Below, in pieces: positions 55,761-64,000 of a DNA stretch of 64,000 nt. The stretch spans positions 78,323,785 to 78,387,784 of the forward strand of contig JALGQZ010000002.1 of the NCBI GenBank assembly GCA_023105745.1, given 5' to 3'. Every line of letters starts with the position of its first letter. Positions within the stretch are counted from its first letter, which is position 1. The translations under genes and the position numbers were made by a program. Origin of the DNA: Austropuccinia psidii. Lineage: Eukaryota; Basidiomycota; Pucciniomycetes; Pucciniales; Sphaerophragmiaceae. The notes beneath the pieces are model-generated. The model made no database searches and was not told where the DNA came from. It saw nothing but the letters and a program-made list of their open reading frames with translations.

Positions 55761-57782
55761 GAAAAAGATGTATAAATTCAAAAAATAGGGAATTGGAGGA
55801 TTTGGAATGAGGAAAGAACCTTCTTAAATTTGAAAAAGAAGGGATAAAAGGTGTGAAAAGTCAAACAAAGTGGGAAAAGGTGAAATGAATAGGTTTAACT
55901 CCAAGAATGAAAGAAGAGGGAATTTTAGAGGCTTAGAAGCAGGTTGTTTTGGAGGAAAATGTAGTCCTTGGGGGGAAAAATAAAATAAAGTGGGAAAAGC
56001 TTTGCAATTTTTTGTAATGTTTTTTGTCAAAAAAAAAATATTTTGGGGGGGATAATGTGTATTATTTGGATTTTTGGCTTTTTTTGGGTAGGGAAAATGT
56101 GCAAAAAAATTGAAACAAATGGGTTAGGGGGGTTTGGACCAACACATGTTTTTTGTTTCATTTCAATTAAAAATTGGCCCAGGGAACCCTTTACATGCTT
56201 TTACCCATTTATGGCAAAATACATAAGGTTCTATTAAGAACATGGAAGGGATTACATGGGTTCACCAATACCCATAATTCAAATAAACCAAATTTGATTA
56301 AAGAGAACAGAAAAAAAACCACCTCAAAATCGAATAACTAGGGTAAATATAGGAAGCTTTTAAGATTTCAAAAGTGTATTGATAAAAATTGAAGTTTAGT
56401 ATTTTGGTTTTGGTTTTTAAAATTCTTTACAGAGCGACTTTGGTTTATGTAAGCTTTTTCTTCGGACTAACTTTGAGATCTCTTCTTGGAATCGCCTTGA
56501 AGAAGTGACCAATGCTGTTGTTTCAGATATGCCGAAGCATGGTAAAATAAAAAATCAAGTCATTGAAAGCCTGTAAGATATGTAAATGGATATTTTTATG
56601 CAGAATCTTGAATTATGTCTTTACCAAATTTGATGATAGATCTGTTGATAGTTTGGAAATTTTGATTGTCACAGTTTATTTAGACGGGAAGTAGAAAAAG
56701 TTATAGACTTTTTAAGTGAAAAGAATAAGTCTAATTGAAACCTTTTAAACACAATATATACAAATGATAAGATTATGTATATATATTCGATTTTTTCCTT
56801 TTGGATATAGAGAAGCTCAAAGATAATAATATCTGTAATACTTAGTCTAAGAACTCTTTGCAAAAATTACATTCTGCTTTTAAAAAATGCAGTTGAATAT
56901 GGAAATTTTATCCAAACATGGCACCAAAATGCTTCTAATTTGGTTGAAAAAGGGTTCCTATTAAACTCAAACTTTATTCAAACAATATTTGGGAGATTTA
57001 TCAGCTCCCTTTGAGAATTATTTTAATTGATACTTTGAGTACTTATAGAATATATAATTTAGAATGTGTCAATATTTTTTTATCCATTTAGGGTTAATTC
57101 TATAATCCAATTCATTGGATTTTAAGCTTGAAAGATGGATTGTGATTTAATATATGTGCTAAATGCTTCCAGAATCATATTTTAATTTTAATAATGGGAA
57201 AAAATTACTTTATCAATGCACGTATTCATATAACTCTTGATAATTATTCTATTATATCAATTTTTTATATGTAAAAGCTCAAAATTGAAGCTCAACATTG
57301 TTTTTTGATTATGACATACTCCTATCAAATTATGCGCTATGATTATATCTGAAGTAAGATTATCCACTTGAGTTTTTTTTCGTTTGGTTACTAATTTTGG
57401 GGTAAATAAGAATTCTTTTTGCTCTTTTTCTTTTTTTCATTTCCTAGTTCATTCAAGCTCTTGACGCTACATAGAGTTATATTTCTTATTTAAATTAGTC
57501 TTTTAATATTTCTTTCAAAAGAAATCATATCCGAAATCAAAATCCTTAGCACATCCTTGTACAGATATTCAATCAATAAATTAGTGTATTAAAGCTTTTT
57601 AGTTTTGAAACCTGTTGTGGGGAATGATTGAAGGGTAAATGATATATTCATTGAAAAATAATTTAAAATTAAGAAGGATAAGAACAAAAATTCTCTTAAT
57701 CTCTTATTTTCCACATAAAAGAGGAGTAATCTTAAAAAAGTGAAGTAGACGTCAATTATTGGAAAGAGAAGTTCAATAATTG
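55761..57782. other. A/T-rich DNA, no clear gene
   Basis: No recognisable element. One short stretch (56433-56576) stands out as coding-like; see the separate entry. The rest shows poly-A/T runs and short open frames of no recognisable type. AATTG at 57778-57782 is the left duplication of the next LTR. Confidence 0.5.
56433..56576 (+). other. Possible exon of an unknown gene
   Basis: After a TTCTTTACAG acceptor-like site an open frame of 47 codons (LFLRTNFEISSWNRLEEV, then VVSDMPKHGKIK) ends at TAA 56574-56576. Its base composition is less A/T-rich than its neighbours and the amino-acid mix looks protein-like. I do not recognise it. It could be the last exon or a relic of a host gene, or chance. 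Confidence 0.25.
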
Positions 57783-59282
57783 TGTCAGGGTGAGTCTATG
57801 TAGTAGCTTAAAAGTAGTAAATACAAGCTAGTACTATGACTGTGACACGTCAAATAAGTAATAAAATAATTCTTCAGGTCCTACTGCTACGTGGTAACAG
57901 TGGTGATGAGTCTATTGAGGACCTGGGTTGCAATGTTCTAATATCCTTGAATGTAAAGAAACACTACAATAATTATATTTAATTATATCTTTTAAGTATT
58001 CTAAGGACACTACTGATGGATAACAGTCTTGTCACATAAGAATATATAAAAATAAGATAAGATGAGGATTTTTGAAGGCAAAAACCCTTCTTTTTATATC
58101 TTTCAAGACTGTCAAGAGTTGTTTACTCTTCACACGTCAGAGGAGTGAAAATTTTCACTCCATTGGTCAGTCTGTGGTTCTGGATCCTCAATTCTGACGT
58201 CAGTAGAGGCAGAATTGTGGTTTTGGAACCACAAATGATCATTCTGGATCAATACAGGATGAAAAAACTTTTCACCTGCCACGTCAGCACTTGGATGACG
58301 TTGTTCTGGTGTTTGTATGACCAATAATAGTTATTCTGGGCGGGTTTAAGCTTTGAACAACCATTATTTTGAGTATTAAGACTGTACTGGTTGGTACAGG
58401 TTTGGTACAGGCCAGTATTGGCCAAAATACTTCCAACCAAGATATCTTGGTCAGTTTTTGAGATATCAAGAAACTAAGAGCACAGAATTGAAGGGCTTAA
58501 TGAGCTCTTCAATTTGGTATGCTTCATGTTTACCCTTCTTTAAAATAGCAAAAGTTATAAGGGTTCTAAGTTTTTGGATGTATTTTTGTACATCAGTATG
58601 AGGCTTCAAAAACTTCCATACCAGATATCTTCTTCAGTTTGGAAGATATCTGTATTCTGATGATACAGTTTTGTAGGGCTTGATTAGCCCTACAGTTTGG
58701 TATATGACACTGTACAGTTGTATGAGTGTATGCCAAAGATACAGGGGTTTGTTTATTTTCTTATTTTCAGAATATCTGTATTTTGGTTATTAAACCTTTG
58801 AACCAAGATCCCTCAGTCAATTTAAGAGATACAGAGGTCTAAGGTGTCTCAAATTAAAGCTCTTGTTGAGATCTTTAATTTGGTTATACTTTTGTACAGT
58901 TTTGTACAAGCCCTCTTTGACTTTCAGGGGGACTTGGTTTTGAAAATGAGGTTATATGGTATCTCCAGTTGTAGTGGTGTTACAACAACATGGATGATAT
59001 CATTGTGTAGCTCTCTATGTCAGCTTTAAGAAAAATACCATTTTGGTATAGGATAACTTAAATATGCATAAGTTAGATGAGAGGTGAAAATAAGGGTTTT
59101 GACTTGTTTATTCTCCTCTAGGTTTCCTTATTCTGTTTGGATAAGGTTGGTGTTTAATGTAAGAGGATTGTTTTCTCTTAATTATTACCTGTATTGACTA
59201 TGTTTGTTCAATACTTGTCATACCATTATTTATGGTATGTTGGATGTCATGCTAGTGCTCTGTTTTGAGTCACAGGCTGACA
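57783..59282 (-). repeat. Solo LTR of family B (1500 bp)
   Basis: Same tips and content as the R2 LTRs, somewhat more diverged, with exact duplication AATTG on both sides (57778-57782, 59283-59287). The 20-bp GGAGTGAAAATTTTCACTCC palindrome is retained. No internal element sequence is attached, so it is the product of LTR-LTR recombination. Confidence 0.95.
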
Positions 59283-59287
59283 AATTG

Positions 59288-61365
59288 AAAGACTGGGAAA
59301 GAAAATCATGTATAAGTATATTTATCTTAAATTTTTGAATTTCCCCCTTACTTTTTTTCTTTTTGTATTTTGTCTTTCTAAATTCTTTCTTACATCAATG
59401 AGATAGAATTCCATAAATCTCAGTTGAATCCTACAGTTATCATCCATAATAATAATATTTAGACATTATAATAAAGGATCCAAAAATAAATTTCCTTTTT
59501 TTTCAATATGCAAAAAGGTAAAATTTGGAAGAACAAGTTCTGGATGAGAAAATTGCAATTCATGGACCTCTGCAAGTCCACAAGGTCATATAATTAAAAA
59601 TCTATTTGAGTTTATTCACAAACAAGAATATTATAGCTGTTTTTTTATTATTTTTTTGTTAAAAGACCCTGGTATTCATTTTCAGACATATATTACAAAT
59701 TATACTTGGAAAAAACAAAAGACACAAAAACCAAAACTCTTAAAGAATTCAATTTAAAAACAAGGAAATAGAAAATTGAAAATACTAATATGTAAATGAA
59801 AGGATTGATTTTTGAATGTTAAAGACATATTTGGAATTAATTTAAATTGAAAATTTGAAGACAATTGAAAAAGTAATCTCAAAAGACTTTCCTGATTTAT
59901 GCAAGAATTTCCCTTTGCAGAGATGAATTTGTTTCAAATTCTCTAAGTTAGGTTTGTCAGTGCTTTATTCAAGTATTCTACTGAAGTTATTAATAGAACC
60001 TGAAAATAACTGAACAGATTTTCAATAATAAGGCATTTATTTCCCCTAGAAAATATGAAATTAGGGTTTATGTTCTTTTCAATTAAAGACTGCAAATCGA
60101 TAGTACCCAGAATGATGATGAAATTCTCACAATATCATATCAAAATACTTCGATTAATAAATCTTCATTATCTGTTTGGATATCTTAATATTGAGCTATT
60201 TTAAAGGTCACAAATATGTTCATATCTAATTTCTATATCTTTATGATAATCAAGACAAAATACACATCAAAAATGAAATAGTCGTGTTCAAATTGAATTT
60301 TGAATATTCATATTATTAGCTTCCTATTACTTAAGATCCAGAGGAGCTCAAGTAAATATATGTTTGGAAAATTCTATGACAAAATTATGTGGGAATCGCT
60401 TTATTATGGCCGTTGGAAAAGTGTTGGCAATATTATTTTGTCACAGGAATCCACTTATCAGATGCATTTGTAAATATAAAGAATTATAAATTGAAGACCT
60501 TTTAATATTCACATTTTTATATAGGTTTTACGAAATCTTCTATTTTAGCTTGAAAGAAAGAAGCCCATAAATTGGTAAACATAGAATGATTAAAGGAAAT
60601 TATGGCTTCTATTACCCTTTTAGGTAAAAAGAGATATATACATCTGAATTCCAGGAAAGGAACTTATCAAAATACAAAATTCTTATGTTTCATATGAGTA
60701 AAAATTAACTTATTTCTTTAGAACATATTAATTTCTGAATAAATATTTACGCCAAATAATTTCTTATCTTCCATAAAGCTTTTGTGATTAAGGGACTTTA
60801 TTAAAAATCATTTCTTTAACTAAGCTCCACAACACTGCAGAAGTATTTATTTACTTTTGATGATGGAGGATCCAGAATATTTTAAATTGAGTTACCAAAA
60901 ATCTCTTTTATAAATTAAAAGATTTTTTTTCCTACCTCCAAGAGACACATTGTTCAAACTTTATGATGCTCAACAACATTTAATTTAATAATTAATGATT
61001 GTAATCTGTTGGAATATTCCTTCAAATGCCATCTTTGTAGTTCTGATATATTTATAGAATGTGTCAGCTCAACAGCTCTATGTAGACTTATATTTAAAAC
61101 ATTAATCTCATGTCAACTATTTTGAGCTTCTATAATTATTAAAATATATTTTGAGTACAATATGGATAATAGGAGATGGATTTTTCCCTTAAAAATAATC
61201 ACTAATTGTGTACTCAGTTGCTTTTTAAGATACTATATATATATTCTCTGAATTAAATAACTATGGCAGATAATATTCCTTAAAAAAATCATTTCATATA
61301 GCTTTGAGAAGCTTATAGGAAAAAAATATGAAATATTGCTATCATGAGTAAAATTATTTGAGTTA
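59288..61365. other. A/T-rich DNA without recognisable genes
   Basis: Only short open frames and A/T runs. I see no retroelement domain, tRNA or LTR ends. Confidence 0.5.
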
Positions 61366-61827
61366 TTTGTTATATCTATGGATTTTTCCATAAAGCTTAT
61401 TTTGTAATTTTGTCTTTTGATACTCTCTATAATTATTAATGAGTCATTAGTAGATATTATTTCTTTAACTTTGAGATCCTCAGCATTGATGGTTTTAAAA
61501 AGGACTTCGAAAACTTTTTTCTTAATTAATAAGTAAAGACGTATTAAACGTGACTTAAATAAGCTTAAAGGGATTCTAATTGACACTTCAATGTGATTTG
61601 TTATATCTATGAATTTTTCCATGAATCTTACTTTGTAATTTTGTCTTTTGATACTCTCTATACTTATTAATGAATCATTAATAGAAATTTCTTCTTTCAC
61701 TTTGAGATCCTTAGCATTGATGGTTTGACAAAGGACTTCGAAAACTGTTTTCTGACTTATTAAGTAAAGACGTATCAAACGTGACTTAAATAAGCTTAAA
61801 GGGATTCTAATTGAAACTTCAATTTAA
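61366..61827 (-). repeat. 231-bp tandem duplication with an open frame through both copies
   Basis: Two adjacent units (61366-61596 and 61597-61827) share long matching stretches such as TTGAGATCCT-AGCATTGATGG and GACTTCGAAAAC. The period of 231 bp is 77 codons, and a - strand frame (61778-61233) stays open through both, giving repeated SIESIKRQNYK and IDITN segments. I do not recognise the protein. Confidence 0.6.
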
Positions 61828-62918
61828 TCCATGTTAATTATTTTTACCTCTTTGTCATTCCATGAAAAAATGCAAAAATACAACAAAACCTTAATTAAAA
61901 CCAATTTCCTCACATATTTTCAAAAATCATCGCATCAGAAAACATTCTTAAAAATAAATCCAGGATCTGAAATCAAAAGTCCTTTACAATCGGATTCTTA
62001 AAGAGATTCTTGAATAAGTGTAATGAATACTGTTCTAGTAAGAATATTTCCCAATATTAAAACATTATGTGACCCTAATTATTAAACCATTCATGGAGAT
62101 ATTGTTGATTATGGCCCTAGTCCACATATATGTCTGTAAAGCCTTGAGGCAAAATTTCAAATCTTACTTATCTATGTTAAAATTGGCAATAATTCATATA
62201 TTATTTCTCTGTACGTATGATGTTCAGTTATATTTTTCACAATGGTGAGATCAAAACTTTGTTACCTTTGTAAAAGAATATTTTTTTGGAATTAATCTTT
62301 CATAATGTCTTGAATTGTAAAAGTGAAAGTTACGCTTATATAATATATTTAAGAAGCTTATGTCAAGGATGTTTTGGTTAAAATTCAAATTATAAAATAT
62401 ATAGATATATATATATTAATAAAATACATCATTTAATTTCTGAGAAAATAGACTTAAGTGACTAAATGAGAATTTATCACATGGGGAGATGCTTTTTTCT
62501 CTTTTTAGTATGTCTTTAAGCTTTTACTGGGCCTAAAGTGAAAATTGAAGTAATTCTCCCAGAAAGAAATATCTCCTTTTGTTGATTTCCTAATTTCTTT
62601 CCAAAACCTTTGGGATTTCCAATTTTAAAAAAAGGTTATACTTGATATCTTGGTCATTCATTTTTATTGACAAATCTTTATTTTCTATTTACTCAATGAT
62701 AAAAGCCTCCTGTCAAGAATTTTAATTCATAAATTCCTTTGTCAAAGTTAAATAACTATTTTTAATATTTATCTTAAAGGATTTGTGCTCCTATATAGCT
62801 TGAAAAATATGTAAAATACTTATTTCTATTTCCCATTTCAGTCCTTATGCCTGTAAAACTCTTGTAGATTCCTAATAAAAGAAAATAAAAAAAGAAAAGC
62901 TTTCCTAAATAATCCAAA
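61828..62918. other. A/T-rich DNA without recognisable genes
   Basis: Nothing identifiable. CCAAA at 62914-62918 would be the left duplication of the next LTR if it is an independent insertion. Confidence 0.45.
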
Positions 62919-64000
62919 TGTGACCCTTAGAGGTATTTTTATATACCCAAAACACCAAAAATAATAAATAAATTTACCTCTATTATACAAACAAAAATTA
63001 GAATATAAATAGAAAATCTATATAGAAAATTAAGCTTTTAATTATAATTAGAATTAAGATTTCATGCAAATTTAAAATTGTTAAAATACACTTTTACTTC
63101 AAAAAGTAAAGTAAAAATAAATTTTCACCAAAAACATTAAAAGTCAAATATTCTTGGAAAAAAAATTAAGAAAAGTTTTTATAAATTCTTTCACAATTTG
63201 ATTCTTCATAAAAAAATCAGGTGGGGTCACCTTTGAGTGAAAATTCTGTACCTCAACTCTAACTAAGCTTAAATTAAGTTTTTAGTATTTTTTTATGAAA
63301 ATATGAAAATCCTCAAGGCCTTAATTTCATTGATACCACATGTGGTGCTAACCATCAAGTTTTGTGTTAAATTTGAGGTGTGGTTTGTAGCTTAGATTTT
63401 ATGAGGAATCAAAGTATTCCCAATTAAAATATTAAAATGTGCACATGTATTACATAAGTGAAGTTGAATTTACATACATGGAATCAATAAATAAAGTTAT
63501 GTTCGGTAAATTTTTAATTTAATTACATATGTAAATTTCTACCATAGTACATGATGAGTAATTAAAGGGAAAATAAGTTGGAAAGATCAATTTTTTTGGG
63601 GGAAAGGAATCTTGGGTCCAAGGGTGCCAGACTGGCCCGAATTAGTTTCTGACAGGCATGGGATGTAAAAATTAATGTAAAAGTTTATTACTTTTGGCCT
63701 GGAATTGAGTCACAGGGTCTGTGACTCAATTGATGATGGGGTTTTGATGCCAACCAGGGCAGTTTCAACTGTTGTTAACAAGTTAAAGCTACCCTTAAGC
63801 TGAGAAAATCTATGTAAAAACAGCTTTAACTGGTTTTGAGGTCTCTTACACACATTCTTACATGCTTCCAAGGTGTGAAATCAGGTATTACTACGTAAAT
63901 GGCTGATTCAAGGGATTGAAATGGCTAAAAGCAGCCCTTTTTATGTCTAAACCACGGTTTAATGATTCCATAACTGGCTTTTCTGTTGTTGGAGTGTTTG
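62919..64000 (+). repeat. Family C LTR, right end outside the window
   Basis: Starts TGTGACCCTTAGAGGTAT then ATACCCAAA, as in R7 and R3. It retains the AATTGAGTCACAG / CTGTGACTCAATT inverted repeat (63703-63731) and CCACATGTGGTG. No polypurine tract precedes it, so it is a 5' LTR of a + strand element or a solo LTR. 1082 bp are visible. Confidence 0.85.

Noticed and set aside
1..64000. tRNA or rRNA genes, CRISPR arrays, bacterial operons
   Set aside because: None seen; the DNA is repeat-rich eukaryotic sequence throughout.

Overview
The window is about 64 kb of AT-rich eukaryotic DNA made almost entirely of nested transposable elements. I see no intact host gene, tRNA, rRNA, CRISPR array or bacterial feature. 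The retroelement proteins look to me like repeated families I associate with the very large genome of the myrtle rust fungus Austropuccinia psidii (Pucciniales). That organism call rests on recall of protein style plus fungal-type short introns (50-80 bp, GTRAGT donors, TACTAAT-like branch points). No search was run.

I use local names. R1 (1-16419, + strand, left end outside the window) is a chromodomain Ty3/Gypsy element with degraded pol, a 3' LTR at 15660-16419 and an extra gene on its antisense strand. R2 (5244-15381, - strand, target-site duplication GTATA) sits inside R1. It is an almost complete element with 1502-bp LTRs and a gag-pol frame broken by only two stops. R3 (about 16420-54259, + strand) is an old element of a third family. 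R3 is interrupted by R4 (17080-27318, + strand, duplication CCCCC), which carries a solo LTR inside gag (19857-20593, duplication TCTTG). R3 also holds a solo LTR of a fourth type (31367-31957, duplication CTTCC), and its 3' LTR is interrupted by R6 (34108-52886, - strand, duplication CCAGG). R6 belongs to the R1 family and is itself split by R7 (38735-48439, - strand, duplication AGGGA), which belongs to the R3 family. To the right lie a decayed Mutator-like transposase gene (54254-55760), a solo LTR of the R2 family (57783-59282, duplication AATTG), AT-rich DNA with a 231-bp tandem duplication, and an R3/R7-type LTR running off the right edge.

Three broad families are present. Family A (R1, R4, R6) is a chromovirus: Gag, then protease-RT-RNase H-integrase-chromodomain. 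Its primer-binding site appears to be self-primed, because the 15 nt directly after the 5' LTR are the reverse complement of a site inside the LTR. Family B (R2) and family C (R3, R7) carry an additional upstream ORF before gag, a tRNA-type primer-binding site and a divergent C-terminal chromodomain.

The most interesting observation is the antisense gene in R1 and R6, between pol and the 3' LTR. It has a conserved short intron and, in R6, a perfect CX2CX6CX10CX2CX6C pattern like the fungal Zn2Cys6 DNA-binding cluster. R4 lacks this gene. An intron on the antisense strand is not removed from the sense genomic RNA, which would explain how it survives retrotransposition.
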